In this document: positions 35,541 to 44,552 of the stretch, one piece after another | How positions within the stretch are numbered: position 1 is the stretch's first letter | How the letters are laid out: every line of letters begins with the position of its first letter | DNA from: Ignavibacteria bacterium | Lineage (GTDB): Bacteria; Bacteroidota; Ignavibacteria; Tepidaquicellales; Tepidaquicellaceae | Assembly: GCA_016716125.1 (NCBI GenBank) | Contig: JADJWZ010000028.1 | Location: forward strand, 1 to 44,552 | Direction of reading: 5' to 3' | DNA: 44,552 nt | The notes under the pieces: model-generated | What the model was told of the DNA's origin: nothing | Databases searched by the model: none | The model's input: only the letters and a program-made list of their open reading frames with translations | Made by a program: the position numbers and the translations under genes

Positions 35541-37259
35541 ATGAGATTAACAAAGTTTTTTCTGCCGACTCTTAAGGATGATCCGGCAGATGCTGTTACG
35601 ATTTCGCATAAACTGATGATAAGAGCGGGAATGATAAAGCAGCTTACGTCAGGTGTATATTCTTCCTTACCTTTCGGATTAATTGCATTCAGAAAAGCTG
35701 AAAATATTATAAGAGAGGAAATGAATGCAATAGGCGGGAATGAGTTTCTGCTTCCTGCAATATCACCGCATGATATATGGTCGGAGACAGGGAGAATGGA
35801 AGATTACGGCGATCTTATGTTCAGAATAAAAAACCGCGAACTGGTTCTGTGTCCTACGCATGAAGAAGTATTTACATCCATTGCAAAGCCGAATTTAATT
35901 TCCTATAAAGATTTTCCGCAGGTATGGTACCAGATACAATCGAAGTTCAGAAATGAAGAACGTCCGAGAGCGGGAGTGCTGAGAGCCAGACAATTCACGA
36001 TGAAAGACGCATATTCTCTGGACGCAACATGGGAAGGATTAGACAGATCATATGCAGATATGGAACGGGCTTATAGAAATATATTTACGAGATGCGGTTT
36101 GGATTTCGTAGTTGTATCAGCTCACAGCGGCGCGATGGGAGGAAGCGCATCGGAAGAATTTATGGTGCCGTCGTCTGCAGGTGAAGATAACATTGTGATC
36201 AGTGAAGACGGTAGTTACACTTCGAATATTGAAGTAGCAGTTTCTTTTGTCGAAAAAAATAAAAGAAAAAATTCTGATCTGCCTACTGAAGAATTTCATA
36301 CTCCGAATATAAAAAGCATCGAAGAGCTTGCAGGATTTCTGAACATAACTGATAAGTCATATCTTGCAAAGTCACGCGTATTTGTAAAACCTTCTAAGGA
36401 CGGTGATGAATATATTCTCACGCTTGTAAGAGGAGATGATGAAGTGAATGAAATGAAACTGCAGAATTTATTCGGAATAAATATCAGACCGGCTCATAAT
36501 GAAGAGCTTTTGGAAATTACCGGAGCGGATGCCGGATCTATCGGACCTTTGGGGTTAAAGAATAAGAAAATTAAAATTATTGCCGATCTGCTGCTTGAAG
36601 ATAGTGATGAAATTATCAGCGGAGCAAACAAGAATGATTATCATAACAGGAATATTGATTTAAAAAGAGACGTACCCGGAATTGAATATAAAGATCTCAG
36701 GACAGTTAAGAAAGGCGAGCTGTCTCAAAAAAATAAGAGCAGACTCAGAATTACAAAAGCGATCGAAGTAGGGCATATATTTAAACTCGGCACAATGTAT
36801 TCTGAAGCGCTCGGTGCAAAGTTCCTTGATACTGACGGAAAAGAAAATCCTATTATAATGGGAAGTTACGGTATCGGCGTGGAAAGAACAGTTGCTTCTT
36901 TTATTGAGCAGAGTAATGATGAAAAGGGAATAATCTGGAAAGGTGAAATCGCTCCGTTTAAGATCATATTAATTTGTCTTCACGGCAAGACATCTGATGT
37001 AAAGGAATTATCGGATGAATTTTATAAACTTCTGACGACAGAAATGAATATTGAAACATTGTATGACGACAGAGAAAGTGTCAGACCCGGTGTAAAATTT
37101 AACGATGCTGATCTGATAGGAATTCCTTTACAGTTAGTGATAGGTGAAAAAAATCTGAAGGACGGAAATGTAGAGATTAAGATAAGGAAGACAGGTGAGA
37201 AGCTGATCCTGAAGAAAGAAGATGCGCTTAATAAAGCAGCCGAACTATTGAAATTATAA
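35541..37259 (+). CDS. proS: Prolyl-tRNA synthetase (bacterial type)
   Basis: This 572-residue class II synthetase has motif 1 region LPFGLIAFRKAENIIREEM, LVLCPTHEEVFT, motif 2 FRNEERPRAGVLRARQFTMKDAYS and motif 3 GSYGIGVERTVAS. The insertion editing domain (roughly residues 220-395) is present. The C-terminal anticodon-binding domain has RPGVKFNDADLIGIPLQLVIG. It charges tRNA-Pro. maf follows after 2 bp. Confidence 0.96.
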   Translation: MRLTKFFLPTLKDDPADAVTISHKLMIRAGMIKQLTSGVYSSLPFGLIAFRKAENIIREEMNAIGGNEFLLPAISPHDIWSETGRMEDYGDLMFRIKNRELVLCPTHEEVFTSIAKPNLISYKDFPQVWYQIQSKFRNEERPRAGVLRARQFTMKDAYSLDATWEGLDRSYADMERAYRNIFTRCGLDFVVVSAHSGAMGGSASEEFMVPSSAGEDNIVISEDGSYTSNIEVAVSFVEKNKRKNSDLPTEEFHTPNIKSIEELAGFLNITDKSYLAKSRVFVKPSKDGDEYILTLVRGDDEVNEMKLQNLFGINIRPAHNEELLEITGADAGSIGPLGLKNKKIKIIADLLLEDSDEIISGANKNDYHNRNIDLKRDVPGIEYKDLRTVKKGELSQKNKSRLRITKAIEVGHIFKLGTMYSEALGAKFLDTDGKENPIIMGSYGIGVERTVASFIEQSNDEKGIIWKGEIAPFKIILICLHGKTSDVKELSDEFYKLLTTEMNIETLYDDRESVRPGVKFNDADLIGIPLQLVIGEKNLKDGNVEIKIRKTGEKLILKKEDALNKAAELLKL

Positions 37260-37261
37260 AT

Positions 37262-37852
37262 TTGCCGACACTTAAATCAATTCTTAATAAACGTTATATA
37301 CTTGCTTCGGCATCACCGAGGAGAGCCGGTCTTTTAAGACAGCTGGGATTTAAATTTGTTTCAATAGAAAGCAAAGCCGATGAAATGGAAATACCTGATA
37401 ATGATCCGGTTCATTCTGTAAGACATAATTCAGTTATAAAATCGCGGACAGTTGCAGCGCTTTTTAAAAAAGAAATTGTGATCGGAGCAGATACTGTAGT
37501 TGTACTTGGAAATAAGATCATAAATAAACCAAAAAATCTGAAGGAAGCTGAAAATATTCTTGAGAGACTAAGCGGAAAAGTACATAGTGTTTATACAGGA
37601 GTAAATGTGATCAACACCTCAAGCGGAAAGGAAATATTCTCATATGAAAAGACGAGTGTTCACTTCAGAAAATTAGACAGAGAGGAAATATCATATTATG
37701 TTAAAAAGCACAGACCTCTTGATAAAGCCGGAGCTTACGGAATACAGGATGATTTCGGCTGTCTTTTTATAAAGAAAATAGAAGGTGATTATTATAATAT
37801 AGTCGGACTTCCTCTGGTAAAACTTTACGAATGCATTAAAAAAATTATCTGA
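37262..37852 (+). CDS. maf: Maf family nucleoside triphosphate pyrophosphatase
   Basis: This 196-residue protein begins LNKRYILASASPRRAGLLRQLG with the family's SASPRR signature. It has a glutamate-rich metal site (ESKADE), VIGADTVVVLGNKII and DKAGAYGIQDDFG. Maf proteins hydrolyse dTTP, UTP or modified nucleotides to the monophosphate and are linked to septum control. The start is TTG at 37262, directly after the proS stop. The stop overlaps the next ATG (TGATG). Confidence 0.93.
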   Translation: MPTLKSILNKRYILASASPRRAGLLRQLGFKFVSIESKADEMEIPDNDPVHSVRHNSVIKSRTVAALFKKEIVIGADTVVVLGNKIINKPKNLKEAENILERLSGKVHSVYTGVNVINTSSGKEIFSYEKTSVHFRKLDREEISYYVKKHRPLDKAGAYGIQDDFGCLFIKKIEGDYYNIVGLPLVKLYECIKKII

Positions 37853-38835
37853 TGTTCAGGAAGTATAAGAAAAGAATTCTTTTTTCGATTGCATTGGGAG
37901 CTGCTGTATTTCTCGGATTCAGTATCTATGCTGATTTCGACAAGTTAATGAAAACCTTCAGTGAGTTTAACTGGTATTACCTTCCTTTAATACTTGCTCT
38001 CACGTATTTAAATTTCATTATACGGTATTACAAATGGGAATATTATCTCGGATTGCTGAAGATAAAAATAAAGAAGAAAGCGAGTTTTCTTATATTCATG
38101 TCGACATTTGTAATGAGCGTTACACCGGGGAAAATGGGAGAGCTTTTGAAATCCTATCTGCTGAGAGAAGAGAACGGAACACCTGTCAGCATATCTGCGC
38201 CGATCATTCTTGCTGAAAGACTTACAGATTTTATTTCAGTTGTAATACTCTGTATTGCAGGAGCATTCGTATTTAATTTCGGTCAGAATGTTATAATCGG
38301 TGTCGGATTGTTTTTTATATTATTAGTAATATTAATCAGCTCAAGAAAAATATCTCTCCGGATAATCTCACATCTGGAAAGAATAAAATTTTTAAATAAG
38401 ATTGCTCATAAATTCAAAGATTCCTATGAAAGCATTTACACTCTTGTAAGGATCAAACCGCTTCTGATTGCAACATCTATGAGTGGAGTCGCCTGGTTTT
38501 GCGAATGTCTCGGATTATATATTATACTCAAAGTATATTCTTCTTTCACTCATATTGATGTCAGTCTTTTAGCAGCGGTATTTATTTACGGATTTTCAAC
38601 TATTGTCGGTTCTATTGCAATGCTGCCCGGCGGTCTTGGTGTAACGGAAGCATCAATGACAGGATTGCTGCTCCTGTTAAATATTCCTAAGGATGTTTCA
38701 GTTGCGTCTACATTTATAATCAGGGTTTCAACCTTGTGGTTTGCAGTAATAGTCGGAGTTATATCCGTTTATTTTTATCAGAAGTATTCAAACAAGAATT
38801 TAGAGAATATCGGAGTAAGTCAGGTGGAAACTTAA
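37852..38835 (+). CDS. Lysylphosphatidylglycerol synthase TM-region/flippase-like membrane protein
   Basis: This 327-residue inner-membrane protein has about eight helices and the UPF0104/YbhN-type features: LNFIIRYYKWEYYLGL, TPGKMGELLKSYLL, PIILAERLTDFISV and SIAMLPGGLGVTEASMTGLLL. Members resemble the flippase half of MprF and may move lipid-linked substrates. No aminoacyl-transferase domain is attached. Translation is probably coupled to maf through the TGATG overlap. Confidence 0.88.
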   Translation: MFRKYKKRILFSIALGAAVFLGFSIYADFDKLMKTFSEFNWYYLPLILALTYLNFIIRYYKWEYYLGLLKIKIKKKASFLIFMSTFVMSVTPGKMGELLKSYLLREENGTPVSISAPIILAERLTDFISVVILCIAGAFVFNFGQNVIIGVGLFFILLVILISSRKISLRIISHLERIKFLNKIAHKFKDSYESIYTLVRIKPLLIATSMSGVAWFCECLGLYIILKVYSSFTHIDVSLLAAVFIYGFSTIVGSIAMLPGGLGVTEASMTGLLLLLNIPKDVSVASTFIIRVSTLWFAVIVGVISVYFYQKYSNKNLENIGVSQVET

Positions 38836-38898
38836 AAATCACTTGAAGAAATATTGTATTTGGGTTAACTTACATTTTAAAATTTATTAAATACTTAT

Positions 38899-39315
38899 TT
38901 GGATAACAAGATCCGTGTACTTATAGGGAAAGTTGGACTTGACGGTCATGACAGAGGAGCTAAAGTAATCGCTGCCGCATTCAGGGATGCGGGTATAGAA
39001 GTTATTTATACAGGTCTTAGACAGACACCTGAAACAATCGTTGAAGCTGCTTTACAGGAAGATGTGAATGCAATAGGAATCAGTATATTAAGCGGAGCGC
39101 ATATGACAATTTTCCCAAAAGTTAAAAAACTGATGAATGACAAAGGGCTGAATGATGTGCTGCTCTTTGGAGGCGGAATTATTCCGGATCAGGATATAGA
39201 GGAATTGAAAAAACTCGGAGTAGGAGAACTCTTTACTCCCGGAACACCTACCTATGAAACCATAGATTATGTAAAAAACTGGGTCAGAAAATCTAATGAA
39301 GGGAAATCTTTATAA
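38899..39315 (+). CDS. Stand-alone cobalamin-binding domain protein (methylmalonyl-CoA mutase C-terminal type)
   Basis: This 138-residue protein shows the B12-binding fold with base-off motif DGHDRGAK (Asp15-x-His17-x-x-Gly), LSGAHMTIFPKV and FGGGIIP, as in the small subunit of split acyl-CoA mutases. It needs a partner large subunit, which is not in the window. The partner could be methylmalonyl-, ethylmalonyl- or isobutyryl-CoA mutase. The start is TTG at 38899. Confidence 0.9.
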   Translation: MDNKIRVLIGKVGLDGHDRGAKVIAAAFRDAGIEVIYTGLRQTPETIVEAALQEDVNAIGISILSGAHMTIFPKVKKLMNDKGLNDVLLFGGGIIPDQDIEELKKLGVGELFTPGTPTYETIDYVKNWVRKSNEGKSL

Positions 39316-39361
39316 ACAGATTTTTACATTATTTTTTAAAATCATTAAACAAATTTTTTAG

Positions 39362-40774
39362 ATGAGCAATCAAACAGAGCCGGTCAAATTCGGTACTGAC
39401 GGCTGGAGAGCAATTATAGGTGATACTTATACTTTTGACAATGTGAAAAGAGCCGCGCTTGCAACAGCAATTGTTTTCAAAGATCATAAAAAAATCAGTA
39501 ACGGAATTATAATCGGATATGATACAAGATTTCAGTCTAAGGAATTTGCTCATGCAGCTGCAGCAGTATTCGGCAATTCAGGAATTAAAACATATATAAC
39601 CGACAGTTTTGTAACAACGCCGACTGTATCACTGCTTGCGCGGGATTTGAACTGCGCGCTGGGAGTTATGATCACTGCTTCTCATAATCCGTTTCAGTAT
39701 AACGGATATAAGCTCAAAGACGAATTCGGCGGATCTATGGATCCGGACGAGATCGCAAAAATAGAAGGTGAACTTAAGAATATTGTATCGGCGGATACTC
39801 CAAAAAGTTTTGATGAATTATTGAATGAAGGTGTAATAGAATATTTCAAAGGAAATGATTTCTATATTAATTATCTGAAGAAAAAAATTGATACGGAAAA
39901 AATTAATAATGCCGGATTGAAAGTCATATATGACGCTATGTACGGCGCCGGTCAGAATTTATTCGGTAATTTTGTCAAAGTAAAGCAGCTTCACGGCGAA
40001 GTAAATCCTTCATTCGGAAACAGCGCTCCGGAGCCGGTTCAGAATAATCTCGGAGAGATCTGCGCTGAAATGAAATCCGATAACTACAATATCGGAATTG
40101 TGACAGACGGGGATGCAGACAGGATTGCGATCATTGATGAGCACGGAGAATTTCTGGATGCTCAAAAGACATTCGCTTTACTAATAAAATATCTCTTCGA
40201 GAAAAAGAAGTTCACAGGTAAAGTAGTAAGAGGATTTTCTACAAGTGATCTTGTGAGAAAGTATTGTGAAAAAAATAAAATCGAGCTTGTAACTGTTCCA
40301 ATCGGATTTAAGCATATTTCTAAGATAATGATCAATGATGACGTAATGATCGGCGCTGAAGAAAGCGGCGGCATCGGTATTAAAGGTCATTTGCCGGAGA
40401 GAGACGGGATCTTCAACGGATTGCTTTATATGGAAATGCTGTCTGAATACGGTAAGGGCATTTCTGAACTTAAGAAAGAGTTTGATGATGAATTCGGATT
40501 ATATTTCTATCAGAGAAATGATGTAAAGACTACGGAAGAGAAAAAGAACGCCGCATTAAGTATAAGTAAAGGTTTAAAAACAGGTGACGAAATCGGAGGT
40601 AAGAAAATTACACAGACTGACGATCTTGACGGAAATAAATTTTATTTCGAAGACGGCTGGCTGTTAGTCAGGGCTTCGGGAACCGAACCGCTGATTAGAA
40701 TATATTGCGAAACTTATGAAACAGATCAGACACTTGAGATATTATCAAAAACAAAAACACTTTTAGGTATATGA
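39362..40774 (+). CDS. Phosphoglucomutase/phosphomannomutase family protein
   Basis: This 470-residue alpha-D-phosphohexomutase has the active Ser in TASHNP (Ser107) and the metal loop DGDADR. The sugar-binding loop is GAEESGGIG, and the phosphate-binding RASGTEPLIRIY is near the C-terminus. It supplies sugar-1-phosphates for nucleotide sugars. Its last base pairs overlap the polysaccharide export gene (ATGA), so it is probably part of the exopolysaccharide operon. Glucose versus mannose preference cannot be told. Confidence 0.92.
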   Translation: MSNQTEPVKFGTDGWRAIIGDTYTFDNVKRAALATAIVFKDHKKISNGIIIGYDTRFQSKEFAHAAAAVFGNSGIKTYITDSFVTTPTVSLLARDLNCALGVMITASHNPFQYNGYKLKDEFGGSMDPDEIAKIEGELKNIVSADTPKSFDELLNEGVIEYFKGNDFYINYLKKKIDTEKINNAGLKVIYDAMYGAGQNLFGNFVKVKQLHGEVNPSFGNSAPEPVQNNLGEICAEMKSDNYNIGIVTDGDADRIAIIDEHGEFLDAQKTFALLIKYLFEKKKFTGKVVRGFSTSDLVRKYCEKNKIELVTVPIGFKHISKIMINDDVMIGAEESGGIGIKGHLPERDGIFNGLLYMEMLSEYGKGISELKKEFDDEFGLYFYQRNDVKTTEEKKNAALSISKGLKTGDEIGGKKITQTDDLDGNKFYFEDGWLLVRASGTEPLIRIYCETYETDQTLEILSKTKTLLGI

Positions 40775-42499
40775 AAAAAATAATTAAGTTCTCTTTACTT
40801 CTTTCCGTAATTTTAACAGTCTTTAATTTTTCAAATACTTTTTCTCAATTTAAAAGCAGAGAGAGTGATCAGGTTGATGATCCTATGAGTAATCTTATGA
40901 ACAGATCGGGTACGAACAGCAGAGTCGGAATTAACGCTGACGCTCCGGATATTTTTGATCAGCTGAGCAGTCAGAATACATACACAACCAGGTCAATGCC
41001 TATTGAAGGAGCAATCGATCCTGATGTATATATAGTCGGACCTAATGATCTATTTACACTCGGACTTTACGGATATATAAATCAGCAAATGCCTTTGGTA
41101 GTATCTCCCGAAGGATCAGTAATTATTCCGACAGTTGGGGAAGTGGAGGTTTCAGGATTAACATTAACTGCAGCAAAAAATAGTGTGATAAGCGCAGTTA
41201 AGAGAAGATATTATTCAAGTGACGCAAGCTTTACACTTAACACTCCCAGAACATTTCTTATAAAAGTATCCGGACTAACACAGGGTAATTTTGAAGTTTC
41301 GCCTGTTACGAGAGTTTCAGAAATACTTAAAGTTTTAATCTTTGATACACTCAATACTTCAAGAGTTTTTTATGAAAAGACAAATGAAAGAGAATTTTTT
41401 AATAATCAGATCTCATTAAGAAATATTGAGTTAATAAGAAAAAACGCGACAGTGAAGAAAGTTGATATCTACAAATATTTTCTTACCAATAAAGATGAAT
41501 TCCATCCCTTTTTTCTCGAAGGAGATCTTCTGAAAATACCGTATCTGCAGCTTGACAATAATTTCATAAACATCGGCGGAGCGGTTCAGCTTGGTGGTTC
41601 ATATGAATATTCGGAAGGAGATGATCTTGAAACCATTATTGGAATAGCCAGAGGATTTGATGTAAGTGCAGAGCCGGACAGTATAGTGCTTTACAGAGCG
41701 GATGAAAAATCCAGTGATTTCAGAATGATCGATTTGTCATATGAAAAGGACAAGGAGTTTGAGATAGAAAGCTTTGACAGAATATTCGTAAAATCAAAAA
41801 TAACATATCAGAAAAATCTATCAGTCCTTATAATGGGAGAGGTGCTTCGTCCCGGATATTATCCTATATCTTTTAAGAAGACACGACTTAAAGGACATTA
41901 TAGAGATGGCCGGCGGATTGAAAGAAAAAGCATATCTACCTTTAAGTATTTTATTCAGAAATTATGATGCGGAATATACAGCAAAGGATACGGCAGAAGT
42001 TCTGATAAATCTGAGAGCAAATGATTTAATAGTTACTGAAATTGACAAAGAAAATTACATTACGGATATAAAATCAAGAAGGAACAGGGTGATAGTCGAT
42101 TTTGAAAAACTATTGAAGCAAAACGATGAATCACAGAATGTATTACTTGAAGGTAAAGACATAATTTATATAAATGACAACAAAAATATAGTCTATGTAT
42201 TCGGACAGGTAGGACAGGAAGGATATGTTCCGTTTAAAGAAGGAGCTAGTGCGGAATATTATATTGAGAAAGCGGGGGGATATGCTATAGCAGCGGAGGA
42301 AGATGATACAAGAATTATTAAATTCAATTCAAGAGGCTGGTATCAGCCGGATCAGACAAAAATTGAATCGGGAGATTTTGTATATGTTCCGAAGGAAGTG
42401 AGACAGTCATTTGGTCAGACAATCTCAGTCATAGCACAGATAGCGGGAGTGATACTTGGTGTATTGACGACTTATATATTAATTAAGCAGAATCAGTAG
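40771..42499 (+). CDS. Polysaccharide export outer-membrane protein (SLBB), split by frameshift
   Basis: Piece one (40771-41967, 398 residues) has the signal peptide MKKIIKFSLLLSVILTVFNFSNTFSQ, a Poly_export domain (VGPNDLFTLGLYGYI...VSPEGSVIIPTVGEV) and SLBB repeats. It then ends with out-of-frame residues after SFKKTRLK. Piece two (41906-42499) continues the same protein as EMAGGLKEKAYLPLSILF and ends with a hydrophobic segment (IAQIAGVILGVLTTYILI). Removing one G from GG at 41893-41894 restores KDIIEMAGGLKEKAYLP, giving about 576 residues. It is a Wza/GumB-like exporter channel. Confidence 0.88.
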
Positions 42500-42530
42500 A
42501 TAAATACAGAAAATTAATTAAATTTTTTTA

Positions 42531-43700
42531 ATGGCGGATTTAAAAGAAAATACAGAGGGTTCTATTAAAAATAAAGAAGTTGGCATTTATGATTATATAA
42601 GGGTATTAGTCAAAAACAAAAAATTATTTTTACCAGGTACTTTTATAGTAGGTTTATTTGTGACGTTCTTAATGTTTTTTGTCATTGAACCTATTTATCA
42701 ATCAACTACTACAGTAAAAAGTGCAGGATCCGGTTTTGGACTTGGAAGTTTGTTAGGAGTATCCGGACTTCCTGATTTGGGCGGTCTGGAAGAGCTTAGT
42801 GGAGGAGGAAGCACTAAAGAGCTTGCTCTTTATGAAGAAATTATAATGAGTCGAAGATGTATTGAAGAAACAATTATCAGATTCAACTTAATTGATGTTT
42901 ACAAAGTAGATTCAATGCAGGATGCTGTTAAAAATTTCAGATTAAACATAATAACTCTGGAATCAAATAAAAAAGCAGGTACACTAACGATAGGCATTTT
43001 TGATAAAGACAAACAAAAGGCTAAAGACATTGCTGATTTCATAATCTTTCAGCTTAACAGAATATATTCTGAAATGAATGCTTTAAATGCAAGAAACAAT
43101 AAAGAATTTATTCAGCAAAGATATGATTCGGCAAGACAGGATTTAAAGGCAATTGAAGATAGCCTGGAAAATTTTCAAGTAAAATTCGGAATATCACCTG
43201 AAATTCAGGCAGAAGTTGTTTCAAGAGCATCATTCGGGCTGGAAGTCTCTATAAAATCTGAGGAAGTGAAATTAGAGCTTCTGAAAAAAATATTGACTCC
43301 TGAACAGCCTGAAATAATGGAGCAGGAAGAAAGAATCTCTATACTGAAAAAACAATTTGATGAAATGAGAAACTCAAATGATGGCAGCGGCGATTTCCAA
43401 CTAAAAGGGCTTCCGACGGTTCTAATCAATTTTTACAGATTGAAAAGAGAAATAGAAATACAAAATCGAATTGTAACAACACTGATACCAATTTATGAGC
43501 AAACTAAATTTGAGGAAAAGAGAGAAACTCCAACCGTAGTCATTTTGGATTATCCAAACCTTCCTGAAAAAAAAGCTAAACCAAAAAGGCTAACTACTGT
43601 TGCAATAAGTATGTTTGCATTTTTTATTTTCTTTTCATTTGTAATAATATTTTACCAGTTATATTACAAAAGAATAATAGGATTTTTAAGAAATGGTTAA
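42531..43700 (+). CDS. Chain-length determinant (Wzz/polysaccharide co-polymerase) protein
   Basis: This 389-residue inner-membrane protein has an N-terminal helix (LFLPGTFIVGLFVTFLMFFV). A large periplasmic domain with coiled-coil stretches (residues ~190-330) follows, then a Pro-rich lead-in LDYPNLPEKKAKPKRL and a second helix near residue 350-375. This is the Wzz layout without a tyrosine-kinase domain. It controls sugar-chain length or couples polymerisation to export through the SLBB channel encoded 31 bp upstream. Its end overlaps the next gene by 8 bp. Confidence 0.88.
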   Translation: MADLKENTEGSIKNKEVGIYDYIRVLVKNKKLFLPGTFIVGLFVTFLMFFVIEPIYQSTTTVKSAGSGFGLGSLLGVSGLPDLGGLEELSGGGSTKELALYEEIIMSRRCIEETIIRFNLIDVYKVDSMQDAVKNFRLNIITLESNKKAGTLTIGIFDKDKQKAKDIADFIIFQLNRIYSEMNALNARNNKEFIQQRYDSARQDLKAIEDSLENFQVKFGISPEIQAEVVSRASFGLEVSIKSEEVKLELLKKILTPEQPEIMEQEERISILKKQFDEMRNSNDGSGDFQLKGLPTVLINFYRLKREIEIQNRIVTTLIPIYEQTKFEEKRETPTVVILDYPNLPEKKAKPKRLTTVAISMFAFFIFFSFVIIFYQLYYKRIIGFLRNG

Positions 43701-44552
43701 AGAGACGGCAGTTTCAACAAAATACGATTTCAGTAAAATTTTTTACTTTTCATTTTTTACTGTAGTTCTTTTAACCGCTTTTTTACTGTATTTTATTGAC
43801 AAGCGATCCGCTTTTATAATTCTCATGCTTACTCCGGCAGCACTCATTTTACTTGTAAATCTAAACAAGTATTACTTATACTACTTAACAGCCGGGTTAT
43901 TTTTAAACATTACTGTAAGTTTATTCGGTCCGTTAAATTTTCTTTTAATAAATTTAACAGCTTATATGGTTATATTCTTTTTTTTATTGAGGTTAAATAC
44001 GAATTCGTTTAATGTTCTCAAGCTGCCTAAGACTATAAAGGTTGCATCGATTTTTTTTATCTTTTCAGTTTTTTTATCTTCAGTAAATTCCGCTCACAGT
44101 TCAATTCAAAGCATGTATTTCTTTTTTTTATTTTTCATTTATATTTTCACGGGATACTTAATATTCAGGAGTGTTAAAGATGATTTAACTATTGAAAAGT
44201 TTTTTAACTTCTATTTTATATGTATGCTTATCACGTGCATAATAATTATATTCAGATAATTATTACTTCAAAAATAAGGTCTGTTGGATTGATGGATTAT
44301 TCAATAATGGATTTTTCCGCTATAACTCTAACAATACTAATATTAAAATATTTTATTATGGGACAAGTAAATTTAAAAGTAATTTCAATATCGCTGATTA
44401 CACTTACAGTCTTGATAACTACACAGTCCAGATTTGCATGGCTCGGATTCACTCTCAGCTTGATTTACGGCGTAATAATAGTTTATAAATATGATCTAAT
44501 TGGTAAGCAATTGCTTCGGAAGAGGACTTTTATTGTGACAATTTTTATTATT
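43693..44552 (+). CDS. O-antigen ligase/polymerase-like membrane protein, frameshifted and cut by the window edge
   Basis: The first frame (43693-44259) encodes a run of hydrophobic helices typical of Wzy/WaaL-type proteins and stops after CIIIIFR. The -1 frame continues at once (IITSKIRSVGLMDYSIMDF) with more helices and the Wzy_C-like motif TTQSRFAWLGFT, and is still open at 44552. Restoring one base near 44255 joins them. Such proteins polymerise or ligate lipid-linked glycan at the periplasmic face, in keeping with the upstream Wzz and SLBB genes. The 3' end is outside the window. Confidence 0.8.

Noticed and set aside
40771..42499. Programmed ribosomal frameshifting in the SLBB gene
   Set aside because: No slippery heptamer or following pseudoknot is seen, and several unrelated genes in the window show the same kind of break, so sequence error is simpler.

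Overview
The window is an AT-rich bacterial chromosome segment (no phage, IS or plasmid genes seen). Many secreted proteins end in a type IX secretion (T9SS) sorting domain with the motif 'YPNPFNP'. Alongside these are a bacillithiol enzyme (BshC), a GTP-type PEP carboxykinase, Asp-box repeat proteins and a dockerin-like tail. Together these point to the Bacteroidota/Chlorobiota side of the FCB group, most like Ignavibacteria. That assignment is inferred from protein style, not from a marker-gene tree. Several genes carry clear Shine-Dalgarno sites (for example AAGGAG before pckG), and TTG starts are common.

Layout. (1) 1-6782, minus strand: a tandem family of secreted Asp-box/T9SS proteins (four genes plus a 5' relic), then a beta-helix T9SS protein. 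(2) 6822-10649, plus: bshC, a family 9 glycosyltransferase and an RlmI-like rRNA methyltransferase, closely spaced. (3) 10757-14366, plus: a Bacteroidetes-type promoter, an ABM-fold monooxygenase, a small lipoprotein and a TonB-dependent receptor; this may be an iron or haem uptake module. (4) 14457-21470: a methyltransferase and three large secreted proteins with long AT-rich spacers, two terminators and a candidate structured leader RNA. (5) 21541-26686, minus: queC, an AI-2E family transporter and pckG in a row, preceded by a CoA-transferase. (6) 27039-32870, plus: murB, tRNA-Leu(CAG), recJ, yebC, ruvC, ruvA and ppa. (7) 32875-34113, minus: DUF190, crcB and arsC. (8) 34394-35260: two adjacent minisatellite blocks, both with an exact 21-bp period, between the divergent genes arsC and proS. 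(9) 35541-44552, plus: proS, maf, a flippase-like membrane protein, a B12-binding protein and a phosphohexomutase, leading into an exopolysaccharide locus (SLBB export protein, Wzz-type chain-length protein, O-antigen ligase-like protein cut by the window edge).

Two points govern how the annotation should be read. First, at least six genes are split by what looks like a single-base insertion or deletion, and a seventh (recJ) may be affected at its start. They are the Asp-box protein at 1751-3105, the beta-helix protein, the glycosyltransferase, the lipoprotein, the SLBB protein and the ligase. Several lie in short homopolymers, and in each case the two halves join into one normal family member. 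Draft-sequence error is the simplest explanation, so I give merged coordinates and note the pieces. Second, the least explained element is the 21-bp double array at 34.4-35.3 kb. It has a sharp gradient from diverged to nearly identical units, and the right-hand block has open reading frames on both strands.
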